Positions 1 through 8,204 of a stretch of DNA of 64,000 nucleotides are shown one piece after another. The notes beneath the pieces were generated by a model. The model was not told the DNA's origin, ran no database searches, and saw only the letters and a list, made by a program, of their open reading frames with translations. The stretch's first letter is position 1, and each line of letters begins with the position of its first letter. The stretch comes from a virus, in IMG/VR virus record IMGVR_UViG_3300025647_000020, positions 1 through 64,000 of that record. The stretch is one strand, 5' to 3'. The position numbers were made by a program, and so were the translations under genes.

Positions 1-127
1 TATTAATTTACCAACCCAAACTTTAACTAGTTTAACTATTAATGATAATATTTTAACCTATGTTAATGAAAATTTAGATACTATTCCAATAAGTTTACCC
101 CTTTCTAACCCCTCTGTAATTACTAAT
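1..127 (+). repeat. Direct repeat copy 1 (127 bp, exact)
   Basis: Bases 1-127 match bases 445-571 without a mismatch; the offset is 444 bp, exactly 148 codons, so the duplication keeps the reading frame. The left end of the repeat may extend beyond the window. It is an internal duplication in the fibre gene. Confidence 0.9.
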
Positions 128-1309
128 TTACAATTAGTAGGTAAAATAATTGCTAGACATAATAGTGGAACAGGAAATATAAGTCCTAGAAATATTAGAG
201 AAAGTATAACTACATTGGTTAATAGTGGTCTAAACACATATACTTATATGAATGAAGCTGGTGATGTAATGTCGATTAATATAGTACAAACAACAAGTAC
301 ATTAGTTGATAATGGTTTAGGAACTTATACATATACTGATGAATTAGGAAATGAAATAACTTTTAGTACAGGTCAAACATTAACTTCTCTAACAATTTTA
401 GATAGTATTTTAACTTATATTGATGAAAATGGATTTGGTACTCCTATTAATTTACCAACCCAAACTTTAACTAGTTTAACTATTAATGATAATATTTTAA
501 CCTATGTTAATGAAAATTTAGATACTATTCCAATAAGTTTACCCCTTTCTAACCCCTCTGTAATTACTAATACTCAAAATGGGCGTTTAATCGCAGTGCA
601 TAACGATGGCACTGCGGGTATTATTCCCCCAGTTTTTATTAATGAAACAATTACCTCACTTTCAAAGTCAGGTAATAATTTAAATTATATTAATGAGCTT
701 AGAGATACTAATTCTATCACTTTACCTAATATAAATACAGATAATCAAACATTACAAGTTTTTCAAGGTATTCTTAGCATATTAAGAGCAGGTTTTATAC
801 CAATAAGAAATCTTTTTTCTTCAAGGGTATTAAATATAATAAGTGGAAATCCTATATTTTCTCATTATAGTTTTTTAGTTGAAACACCTATCACAGTATT
901 TGAAAAAATTACCACTTTGGCATTATCAGGTAATGATTTAATATACACCGATGAAAATGGGGCAAGTACTACATTAACAATTCCCACCGGAGGTGGTGGT
1001 GATGGAGCTAGAGGTGCTATTTTAAGTACCTCTGATGTAAGTTTTTCAGTTACTGCCCCCAATGGTTATTATGCAATAGTATGGAGTACTGGTCAAGCAT
1101 CTTCAACTGTCACAATAAATGTAAACCCTATCAATGGTGATGTTATAGATATACCTAAATTAATAGATAATAACATAGTAGAGTTTTCTACTGGACAAAT
1201 ATATAATCTTAATGATGGTACATTTCCAGAAACACTTATGTTTTTAACTGATGGGGATATAACAAGATGTATATATGTTGATGGAATTTGGTATTGCAAG
1301 GCAATATAA
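2..1309 (+). CDS. Tail-fibre-like repeat protein, 5' end outside window
   Basis: The reading frame is open from base 2, so the gene begins upstream of the window; the TTG at 215 lies inside the frame and is not a convincing start. About 435 residues are visible. They consist of repeats of roughly 25-45 residues of the type T-SLT--DN-LTY-NENG---I-LP, seen at least six times, followed by a Gly-rich linker (GGGGDGA, about nt 990-1010) and a C-terminal domain with SVTAPNGYYAIVWSTGQ, which resembles an Ig/PKD or SprB-type fold. Such TYTYTDE-type repeats are common in fibre-like proteins of Bacteroidota phages (family knowledge). A 127-bp exact in-frame duplication lies inside it. It leads the co-directional fibre cluster. 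The fibre role is inferred from repeats and neighbours; receptor specificity cannot be read. Confidence 0.7.
   Translation: MNLPTQTLTSLTINDNILTYVNENLDTIPISLPLSNPSVITNLQLVGKIIARHNSGTGNISPRNIRESITTLVNSGLNTYTYMNEAGDVMSINIVQTTSTLVDNGLGTYTYTDELGNEITFSTGQTLTSLTILDSILTYIDENGFGTPINLPTQTLTSLTINDNILTYVNENLDTIPISLPLSNPSVITNTQNGRLIAVHNDGTAGIIPPVFINETITSLSKSGNNLNYINELRDTNSITLPNINTDNQTLQVFQGILSILRAGFIPIRNLFSSRVLNIISGNPIFSHYSFLVETPITVFEKITTLALSGNDLIYTDENGASTTLTIPTGGGGDGARGAILSTSDVSFSVTAPNGYYAIVWSTGQASSTVTINVNPINGDVIDIPKLIDNNIVEFSTGQIYNLNDGTFPETLMFLTDGDITRCIYVDGIWYCKAI
445..571 (+). repeat. Direct repeat copy 2 (127 bp, exact)
   Basis: Second copy of the 127-bp unit at bases 1-127. Identity ends at 571/572, where this copy reads ACTCAAAATGGG and the first reads TTACAATTAG. 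The absence of silent changes suggests a recent duplication or gene conversion. Confidence 0.9.
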
Positions 1310-1320
1310 GTTTTTTTATA

Positions 1321-1330
1321 ACTATTTATA
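1321..1330 (+). promoter_or_regulatory. Putative phage late promoter (ACTATTTATA)
   Basis: ACTATTTATATATAA lies 26 bp upstream of the 1357 start codon, between two co-directional fibre genes. It is one of nine copies of CTATTTATA found just upstream of phage genes on the coding strand. Confidence 0.6.
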
Positions 1331-1356
1331 TATAATTAAAATATAAAAAATAAAAC

Positions 1357-2823
1357 ATGGCTAATAAAACACCTTCAATAGATTGGGTAAGAAGAACCAC
1401 AGCTTTAAGTGGTTCTGAAGACCTATTACGTCAAAACCCAATAGGCGATGCTTCCCCTTTTCCTAAAGAAGAACGTATACCTATTAATTTGATAAAAGAC
1501 TATACGTTAACATTTTTACCAGATGATAAATATATTGCGTCTGGTGCCATAGTTGGCAATAATTTAGTTTTAACCCTAACTGATGCCTCAACAGTAAGTA
1601 TTAACATCTCATCTGCATTAACAAACACAACTCTTGTAACTGGTGTTTATAACAGTGGCACAAAAGCATTAGATTTAACTCTTTCTGATGCAACTATTGT
1701 TTCTATTCCAGTAGCATCATTGATTGCAGTATCAACTGATAATACAATTAATGGTGATGGTAATACAACTGCCCTTTCTGTTGTTCCATCTACAACTGCT
1801 GGTAATCAGTTAACCATTGATGGCACTGATGGAAAATTATATGTTGCAGCTTCAGAAAATAGTGGAGCAACTAACTTAACTAATACTCCCGCTGCAACAA
1901 CTGTCACTGTTGCTTCCTCTACTGGTACTAGTACTATTTTAGTAGGTGCTACGACTAGTTTAGCTGGGGTTATGACCGCCGCTGATAAAGTAAAGTTAAC
2001 TGGATTACCAACGACAATTGATGGCTCAGAAACAATATTGACTGCTGGTACTAATGTAACTATAACGGGTACAGGTACAATTAGCACTCCTTATGTTATT
2101 AATGCCGCTGGTGGTGGTGGTGGTGGTGATGACTGGGGAACACAAGTAGTTGTAAGTAACAATACAATGGTAGGCGATGGTACTACTCTTAACCAATTAG
2201 GGGTAGATACTACTGTTATTGCCGAACTTTCGGTAGTAACTCCAACAATTATTTTAGCAGATAATTTATCTATGGCAATGGGTATTGCCACAAACGCAGA
2301 TGACTTAGGAACTTTTACAGGTAGTATTATTACTAATAATGCAACTGTAAAGGGAGCAATGCAAGAATTAGAAACTGCAATCGAAACAGTTCCTACCTAT
2401 AAATGGTATACCACTATTGACAAAATTTCTTTATATGCTACTGCCAATCCAACCACTTGGATTAGTCAAGTATTAATAGGAGAATATACAATAACAGTGC
2501 CAATAGGCCAAAGTTTAGATAGGATTGCCTATTTATCAGAAATAGGTATTAATCGTGAAAGTGGAACAAACGAGACAATTTTTCATATTAATACAAGTGC
2601 TACGGCAAATACTAATACAAATATGCAAAATTCATTTACCCCAAGCATATGGATGTCTCCAACTCAAACTGGTGGAGTTGTACCAGTAGGAATTGGAGGT
2701 TCACCAAGTGTTAATGCTCCTGCCCCCAGTGCAGGTATAAGAGATATTACATTACAGGGTATAACAAATATCTCTGAGGGCATAACTAGAATACAAATAA
2801 ACGATATTAGCGTAAAAGTTTAA
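1357..2823 (+). CDS. Tail-fibre-like structural protein
   Basis: A 488-residue protein. The start is set by ATG after an A-rich leader behind the late promoter motif at 1321. The N-terminus (MANKTPSIDWVRRTTALSG) is not hydrophobic, unlike the next three gene products. The body is Thr/Ser/Asn/Val rich with low-complexity beta-type repeats (LTLTDASTVSI, LTLSDATIVSI). It contains VMTAADKVKLTGLP at about residue 205, a variant of the TAADKxKLxGI element common in phage tail fibres (family knowledge), and a GGGGGG linker near residue 250. The C-terminal part is less repetitive and may be a receptor-binding or attachment domain. It is co-directional with the other fibre genes, and late expression is likely. 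Confidence 0.65.
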   Translation: MANKTPSIDWVRRTTALSGSEDLLRQNPIGDASPFPKEERIPINLIKDYTLTFLPDDKYIASGAIVGNNLVLTLTDASTVSINISSALTNTTLVTGVYNSGTKALDLTLSDATIVSIPVASLIAVSTDNTINGDGNTTALSVVPSTTAGNQLTIDGTDGKLYVAASENSGATNLTNTPAATTVTVASSTGTSTILVGATTSLAGVMTAADKVKLTGLPTTIDGSETILTAGTNVTITGTGTISTPYVINAAGGGGGGDDWGTQVVVSNNTMVGDGTTLNQLGVDTTVIAELSVVTPTIILADNLSMAMGIATNADDLGTFTGSIITNNATVKGAMQELETAIETVPTYKWYTTIDKISLYATANPTTWISQVLIGEYTITVPIGQSLDRIAYLSEIGINRESGTNETIFHINTSATANTNTNMQNSFTPSIWMSPTQTGGVVPVGIGGSPSVNAPAPSAGIRDITLQGITNISEGITRIQINDISVKV

Positions 2824-2838
2824 ACAAATTTAATTTTC

Positions 2839-5703
2839 ATGAAACAAATAATATTAATTTTACTTTTAGTGCTAGGTTATTTAGGTTTAATGGCCCAACC
2901 ATTAAAGGCAATAAATAGTTCGGTTAGTGGAAGTAAGCCAACATTTGTAGCTCAAGGCGATATTAGTGCTACAAGTAATCTAGATTCTCAAAGATATACT
3001 ATAACATTGGTAAATCGTTCTGAATTACTGGGGAACTCTTTGTTTATTGCAACAAATTCAGAAATAGGTGATATAATCATTGACGGAAATGGTGGAATTT
3101 ACGAAATAATATCTGGTACAAGTCCAACATTTACTGTTCAACTTTTAAATGACCCGCTTGATTTGCCAGAACCATTCTTTGGTTTTCCTGCCGCTCCAAC
3201 TCCTCCAATTAATATTGCACGGCCAATCGGTCAAGCGGGGCTATTGCCATCTTATGCGTTTTTGGGTTCTGGGCTGGATTCAAGATTGGTATCAATTATT
3301 GATAATTTCAATAAAAATCAAATAGCAGATAATCTAAAAAAAGATTATGTAAGTTATAATATTACTGACGGCAATGGTGTTGTTACAGTTCCAGCTTTAG
3401 AGGAAACAACGATAGTAGGAATTAATGTTACAGGAGCAAGTACTGGGCATACTTTTTTGATGCTTCCAGTACCTAGCATTACGTATGCTGGAAAAGTAGT
3501 TAGAGTATTTGTAACCGACGTTAACGGTACGCATAATGCTTATGTAGCTACTACGGGAGCATTGATACGAAATGTTGGCGGCATAGAAGTAGACAATATT
3601 GTTGTTCCTACTCTGGAAGCTTACACGCTTACTTGTACGGAAGTTAGTACTGGCGCTTTTCGGTGGATTGCTGTTAAAGAATTAGCAAGTGCGGTCGAAA
3701 CAGTGGTAGCCGGAACAAACACAACTGTAGACAACACCGACCCAGCCAACCCAATAGTAAATGTACCAAGCCTGAACGATGCAGATTCCGACCCCACCAA
3801 CGAAATACAAACAGCACCCGAAGTGCCGATAACAGCCATCCTTACCCTACCAGCAGCAACCAACGTGCAAAACGCACTGGAAGAAGCTGGCGCGAACATT
3901 AACGCGCTGGCCGGGCTTATACCAACAGCAGTCAGCGACCTTACCAACGATGTACCCTTTGTGTCTGCTGCAACGCTTACAGATAGCTTACTGGTAGTCC
4001 GCGACAGCATGGCGGCTATTCGTGGGGGTGGTGGAACAGTGAACACGATAACTAGTACTGATGGCAATTTGTCGTTTGACGCTACTGACCCTGCAAATAT
4101 TGTAGCTACGAATAATGCACCAGATCAGACTGTTTCTATTACTGGCGCTGGTAGTGTTGCTGTGACGGGTACTTATCCTAACTTTACGGCGACGGGTAGT
4201 GGGGTGACTGGTAGCGGAACCGTAAATGCCATCCCTGTTTTCACTGGTACTAGCACAATCACTGGCACATCTGCCTTTACATGGGATGGGAACCGTCTTG
4301 TTATGACACCTGCATCGTTATCCAATACTTTTATCCGGGGCGGTAACGGAACATTAACAGGGAACCATAATATTGGAATCGGGGCATCAGTGCTTACTAA
4401 TATTACATCTGGTTTGTATAATATCGGGATCGGATTAACGGCTTTAAATGGGGTTTTAACAGGAATAGGAAATATTGCAATAGGGTTTCAGTCTCAGCAA
4501 AATGGAACATCAGCATCGCATAACGTTTCGATAGGGAATTTTGCGCTATCATCCATTACAACTGGCGCAGAAAACGTAGGTATATGTTTGAATGCACTGC
4601 AAAACAACACGACAGGAAATTTGAACGTGGCAATAGGTCGTAATGCAATATCCTCCGCAGCCACAAGCACCGGGAATTTCGGGCTAGGTTATTTTTCGTT
4701 ATCTTCAATGACCACTGGAGATAATAATATGGGTATAGGAACTTCGGCGGGTAGATATACTGGTACTGGAAATAATACATCCTCTAGTAATTCGATATTT
4801 ATAGGTGCGGAAACGAAACCGCTAGTGAGTGGCCAAACTAATCAAGTTGTAATAGGACACGGAGCTGTTGGTAACGGCAGCAACACGGTAACAATAGGAA
4901 ATACGTCTACTATTGGCACTTACTTGTCAAGCCTTAGAATTACAACCAATACAACGGCGGGACGGGGAATAGGCGTAGAGGGTTATTTGGGCGCAAATAG
5001 TACCACGAAAGCACTAGATTACCACGACGGAACCAGTTTTGGCCGCCTATACCCACACACCGACGTAACCCCAACGAACGGACAAATACCATATTTCAAC
5101 TCCACTACGGGGATGTATGTGCCGACAACGCCAACCTATTTAACTAGCGAGGTGGACGGTAGTACCACCAACGAAATACAAACCCTATCTAACGCAGCAG
5201 GGGCAGGACTCGCCCTAAGCCTTGGCGGTGGCACAGTTGGCCTAATTTCCAGTGATGCGGGAAACACCTTATCGGCTGGCACGGACAACAAGCTGTACAG
5301 TGCAGCAGGTGCGGGAGCAAGTGTAACATACACAGGAACACTGTCTGGTGGCATCTCTACGACAATCTCACTCTATGGCTTCGCACCAGTGTATTCCACT
5401 TCTGGAGGTGTTGTAACGGCGGCAAATACTACCCTTAATACTACGCTTCATCAGTACTATGTGCAAGGGGCCACTGGAAGTATTGTAATTCTTGGTGCTG
5501 GCACAAAACAAGTAACCGCAACTTTCACCTATACAGCAGGAATAACATACTACTTAAATGACGCTGGTGGACTAGCTACGAGCGCAGATGCAGATGGTGA
5601 TGCAATAGATTACGACAGTGCGGTGGTGTATTGCGTAGCAGCACTAGGAGGTAACGAGTATCTAATCAACCTGAAAGACCCGCGTCATTTCGTAAACAAT
5701 TAA
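2839..5703 (+). CDS. Secreted-type fibre/adhesin with YadA-like head repeats
   Basis: A 954-residue protein. Residues 1-23 look like a classic Sec signal peptide: a Lys, a run of Ile/Leu/Val, then LMAQ, the usual Bacteroidota ending. The middle holds NEIQT elements (DADSDPTNEIQT, DGSTTNEIQTL) of the type seen in Bacteroidota fibre proteins. Residues about 500-690 hold repeats such as NIGIGASVL, NIAIGFQS, NVSIGNFAL, NVAIGRNAI and NMGIGTSAG, the pattern of trimeric autotransporter (YadA-type) head repeats, so a trimeric fibre is likely. The C-terminal about 120 residues are non-repetitive and may be a receptor-binding tip. GC is visibly higher from about nt 3150 onward than in the phage core. 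A signal peptide on a fibre-like phage protein is unusual; a secreted or lysogeny-related adhesin is the alternative. Confidence 0.7.
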   Translation: MKQIILILLLVLGYLGLMAQPLKAINSSVSGSKPTFVAQGDISATSNLDSQRYTITLVNRSELLGNSLFIATNSEIGDIIIDGNGGIYEIISGTSPTFTVQLLNDPLDLPEPFFGFPAAPTPPINIARPIGQAGLLPSYAFLGSGLDSRLVSIIDNFNKNQIADNLKKDYVSYNITDGNGVVTVPALEETTIVGINVTGASTGHTFLMLPVPSITYAGKVVRVFVTDVNGTHNAYVATTGALIRNVGGIEVDNIVVPTLEAYTLTCTEVSTGAFRWIAVKELASAVETVVAGTNTTVDNTDPANPIVNVPSLNDADSDPTNEIQTAPEVPITAILTLPAATNVQNALEEAGANINALAGLIPTAVSDLTNDVPFVSAATLTDSLLVVRDSMAAIRGGGGTVNTITSTDGNLSFDATDPANIVATNNAPDQTVSITGAGSVAVTGTYPNFTATGSGVTGSGTVNAIPVFTGTSTITGTSAFTWDGNRLVMTPASLSNTFIRGGNGTLTGNHNIGIGASVLTNITSGLYNIGIGLTALNGVLTGIGNIAIGFQSQQNGTSASHNVSIGNFALSSITTGAENVGICLNALQNNTTGNLNVAIGRNAISSAATSTGNFGLGYFSLSSMTTGDNNMGIGTSAGRYTGTGNNTSSSNSIFIGAETKPLVSGQTNQVVIGHGAVGNGSNTVTIGNTSTIGTYLSSLRITTNTTAGRGIGVEGYLGANSTTKALDYHDGTSFGRLYPHTDVTPTNGQIPYFNSTTGMYVPTTPTYLTSEVDGSTTNEIQTLSNAAGAGLALSLGGGTVGLISSDAGNTLSAGTDNKLYSAAGAGASVTYTGTLSGGISTTISLYGFAPVYSTSGGVVTAANTTLNTTLHQYYVQGATGSIVILGAGTKQVTATFTYTAGITYYLNDAGGLATSADADGDAIDYDSAVVYCVAALGGNEYLINLKDPRHFVNN

Positions 5704-5706
5704 ACA

Positions 5707-6492
5707 ATGAAAAATATACTAATATTGATTTTGCTGTTAATTTCAGCAACAAGTTATGCTCAGATTATTAATGATAATACCGACGTTAATACGTCTGGTA
5801 ATCTACCTAAAGAGGGACTGTTTTGGGACGGGACAAATTGGGTTAACGCTAGAGCGGAAGGCAATATCTTTAGCTATCCTTTTAAGTACTTTTACGAGAA
5901 TGATTTTAGTGAAAATATTACAGGAACAACTGCTTTTAACGCGGGCGTAATAGCCTTTAATTCTGGGGCGTTACGGGTTGTTGGTTCTTCTTCAGCTAAA
6001 GGTGTTTTGATAGGAGGAGCCAAAACGGAGGGAGTGCAATACGTTGCAAAGTTTACACTGTCTGGGGTAGACCCTGTAAATGGGGTGAGGGTTTTTTCAG
6101 AGTGGGCAGACAATATATCTGCTGTGGTGTTTGATGGAACATATACGTTTTATTTCACAGAGCCGACGAACGGGAATGGTGATGAAAGGTTAGGAATTAC
6201 AGCAAATGGGTTAGATACATTTTTCGTAAGCGATTTGTCGATTATGGAGGTTGTGGAGGATAGTGAATTTTACCCGGCTAACGTGATTGACGCTGCTATT
6301 TACAATGAAATAGATGCATCTTTTTTGAATACCGGGTATATATGGAGAAACGACTTTGACCGTAATTTGTCGGGAGTTTCCGTAGTTGGTGCAGCAACAA
6401 GAGTGTTAAACAATACAGGAGGAGTAAATATAACATCTCCATCTGGGGGGCAGGTTGTTGGGTTCGTTCCTCGCCAGCTCGGGTGCCGCTGA
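5707..6492 (+). CDS. Signal-peptide-bearing fibre-cluster protein, frameshifted 3' end
   Basis: 261 residues as read. Residues 1-19 form a second Sec-type signal peptide (MKNILILILLLISATSYAQ). The mature part is beta-rich and Gly/Asn/Val rich, with no family I recognise; the paired stretches around FYENDFSENITGTTAF and WRNDFDRNLSGVSVV suggest a duplicated jelly-roll-like unit. The frame ends abruptly in GFVPRQLGCR just after a run of six G (6445-6450). One fewer G would continue the frame through a sensible GSFLASSGAAETGS segment, so the stop at 6492 is probably not the ancestral end. It starts 3 bases after the previous stop, suggesting one transcript. Confidence 0.6.
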   Translation: MKNILILILLLISATSYAQIINDNTDVNTSGNLPKEGLFWDGTNWVNARAEGNIFSYPFKYFYENDFSENITGTTAFNAGVIAFNSGALRVVGSSSAKGVLIGGAKTEGVQYVAKFTLSGVDPVNGVRVFSEWADNISAVVFDGTYTFYFTEPTNGNGDERLGITANGLDTFFVSDLSIMEVVEDSEFYPANVIDAAIYNEIDASFLNTGYIWRNDFDRNLSGVSVVGAATRVLNNTGGVNITSPSGGQVVGFVPRQLGCR

Positions 6493-6710
6493 AACAGGAA
6501 GCGTATTAATTAGAGGGGATTACGCTGGGAGAGATGAGGTAGTAATAGGAAAAGGAGCAACAGGGCGCGGTCTTAATACAAAGGTCATAGCGATAGGATA
6601 TAATTCGGATGCGACATGGAACAATATTTAAGATACGAGTAAGAGATTCTACTGGTGCAGCAGTAACTTCAGGAACAATAAACATTTCGTGGAACGCACG
6701 AATAAACTAA
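6445..6710 (+). pseudogene. Out-of-frame 3' remnant of the 5707 gene (two shifts)
   Basis: After the G6 tract the coding sense moves to another frame, readable as GSFLASSGAAETGSVLIRGD and on to NSDATWNN, ending at TAA 6629-6631. The sense then moves again, reading FKIRVRDSTGAAVTSGTI and ending in ISWNARIN at TAA 6708-6710. Each change is consistent with one extra base. The peptides have the same Gly/Thr/Val composition as the upstream part, so this is decayed or mis-sequenced coding DNA rather than spacer. Two independent shifts favour a real decaying gene or a low-quality stretch; reads would decide. Confidence 0.6.
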
Positions 6711-6728
6711 CAAATAAATAAACAACTA

Positions 6729-7397
6729 ATGAAAAAAATAATTTTAATCTTATCCTTACTTCCGTTCTTGTGTGCTGCACAAAACGTTGAGGTAATTTCT
6801 TCGGTAACAACTTACTCAGTGTATCAGGACAGCTTGCTGTTGTCAAGCGCCTATCAGATTGTCAACCGAGGACAAGAAGGCATTAACGATACGCTACGTC
6901 TTAATTCTATCGTATCAGATACTGCTTCGGTAGTGTTTTATGAGACAAATACTGCCATCAATGATCTCAACCAGACGGTATCAAAGTTTGTGAATGCTAC
7001 ACCGTTCCGTACAGTACTTTCTGAGTATGCTGCCAAGAAAGCAGTGCTTGCAACATTTAACGTAAATCTTGACGATCGCTTGGTTGCTACGTATGGCTCT
7101 AGCTACTATGGTCGTTATCGTATTGTCGGAGCGACAACTTTTGATGTAGACATTGCGGCTCATCCTACACGTACCGATATGCTTCGGGCTACTGGAACAA
7201 ATGGTGAAGGGAATTTTAACGTTCAAATCTTTGGGGCCAAGATGTTTAAGATCAATCTCCAGGGCGGATACTCTCCTTTTCTGATTCTTGATGGTCGTGG
7301 CGGTGAACGGGTTACTTATCGCAGACCTAGTTTCTTTTTACCAGCTGTCATGTTTCCTGAAGGTGCGGATAACCTAAGAGTTACAAAAATACGCTAA
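6729..7397 (+). CDS. Signal-peptide-bearing protein of the fibre cluster
   Basis: A 222-residue protein, third in a row with a Sec-type signal peptide (MKKIILILSLLPFLCAAQ, residues 1-18; cleavage likely after AAQ or before it). There is no lipobox: the Cys sits before AAQ rather than as a +1 residue with a proper lipobox. The mature part alternates beta-type stretches (NVEVISSVTTYSVYQDSLLL) and ends in a compact Arg-rich domain (GGERVTYRRPSFFLPAVMFP). No family is recognised. It follows the frameshifted gene and has the same elevated GC. A virion or cell-surface role is inferred from position only. Confidence 0.55.
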   Translation: MKKIILILSLLPFLCAAQNVEVISSVTTYSVYQDSLLLSSAYQIVNRGQEGINDTLRLNSIVSDTASVVFYETNTAINDLNQTVSKFVNATPFRTVLSEYAAKKAVLATFNVNLDDRLVATYGSSYYGRYRIVGATTFDVDIAAHPTRTDMLRATGTNGEGNFNVQIFGAKMFKINLQGGYSPFLILDGRGGERVTYRRPSFFLPAVMFPEGADNLRVTKIR

Positions 7398-7474
7398 TGA
7401 AAACCTACACTATAAAGAAAGGCAGCTTTAATTTTAAACTTTCTAAAACAGTTTTTACAACCATATTTTTTTAA
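7397..7474 (+). CDS. Short ORF, possible truncated gene (25 aa)
   Basis: ATG overlaps the previous stop (TAATG) and the ORF ends 1 base before the next start. It encodes MKTYTIKKGSFNFKLSKTVF plus TTIFF. TAATG coupling on one side and tight packing on the other make translation plausible; the KTYTIKKG beginning may be the remnant of a longer protein, ended in a T-run. No function can be given. Confidence 0.35.
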   Translation: MKTYTIKKGSFNFKLSKTVFTTIFF

Positions 7475-7475
7475 A

Positions 7476-8204
7476 ATGGAACAAATAAATCTAAGTTTAC
7501 AAAAGACAAGCACCATTGATTTAAAAAACATCTCAAGGATTACGTTATATGGTAATTATGTAGGAGATAGATTAAAATTAGTAAACTGGTCAAACACATT
7601 TATAACTTTTAAGGATGGTTTTATTTCCACTACCCACATTGAAGATGCACTTGTCTTTGTGGGTAGTGGGGAAAACTGTGGTGTTATTGCAGAAAATTTC
7701 GTCATTAAAAATGGTGGAATAACATTTTGGGACAAACTAAAAAATGTTGGAATTGCTAATTTTACAATACTATTTCCTCATACGGGAATTAGATTTACAC
7801 AAGATCATTTTCATCAGAAAGTTTCAATTATTAACAACACTATTATTGGTGCATCACATGAGGGCATATATTGCGGCATCTCAAAAGCTACTACTAACCC
7901 TTGCAATTTGATTCTTATTGCAGGAAACAATATATCTACAACAGGGTGGGATTTAATTCAAGTAGGGAACTTTAAAAATACCTATATCACTAATAACATC
8001 ATTAAAGATGGTGAAATAAAAAGAGATGCTGGGCAAGAACATTTTATTACTATTAACCCCAATTCATTAGCTTGGATATGGAATAATCAAATAACTGGTG
8101 ATGGTAAAAAAATAGCTGTTTTAGATGCCAGATGTTTTTTTGAAGCACCTGACAATTATAGTTTTAAAGGTTTTTATTTTAATGATATAATTAGATTACT
8201 TTAA
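7476..8204 (+). CDS. Parallel beta-helix-like protein, possible fibre tip
   Basis: A 242-residue protein without a signal peptide. It has repeated short strand-turn units typical of right-handed parallel beta-helices: FVIKNGGITF, NFTILFPHTGIRF, SIINNTIIGASHEGIYCG, LILIAGNNISTTGWDLI and TYITNNIIKDGEI, with Asn and Gly at turns. Such folds occur in pectate-lyase-like domains and in phage tailspikes that bind or cut surface glycans (family knowledge). No catalytic residues can be assigned by eye, so depolymerase activity is only a possibility. It returns to the low GC of the phage core, unlike the preceding genes. Its last 14 bases overlap the 3' end of the convergent gene at 8191-9324. Confidence 0.55.
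   Translation: MEQINLSLQKTSTIDLKNISRITLYGNYVGDRLKLVNWSNTFITFKDGFISTTHIEDALVFVGSGENCGVIAENFVIKNGGITFWDKLKNVGIANFTILFPHTGIRFTQDHFHQKVSIINNTIIGASHEGIYCGISKATTNPCNLILIAGNNISTTGWDLIQVGNFKNTYITNNIIKDGEIKRDAGQEHFITINPNSLAWIWNNQITGDGKKIAVLDARCFFEAPDNYSFKGFYFNDIIRLL

Noticed and set aside
50-510. Further copies of the AACATATGTT palindrome (TTAACCTATGTTAA at about 55 and 499)
   Set aside because: One mismatch in the core; the similarity comes from the repeated fibre codons ILTYV and is not a dyad of the same quality.
3621-4067. Long antisense reading frames in the fibre genes
   Set aside because: They mirror the low-complexity, Thr/Val-rich coding strand and have no independent start context or protein-like motifs.
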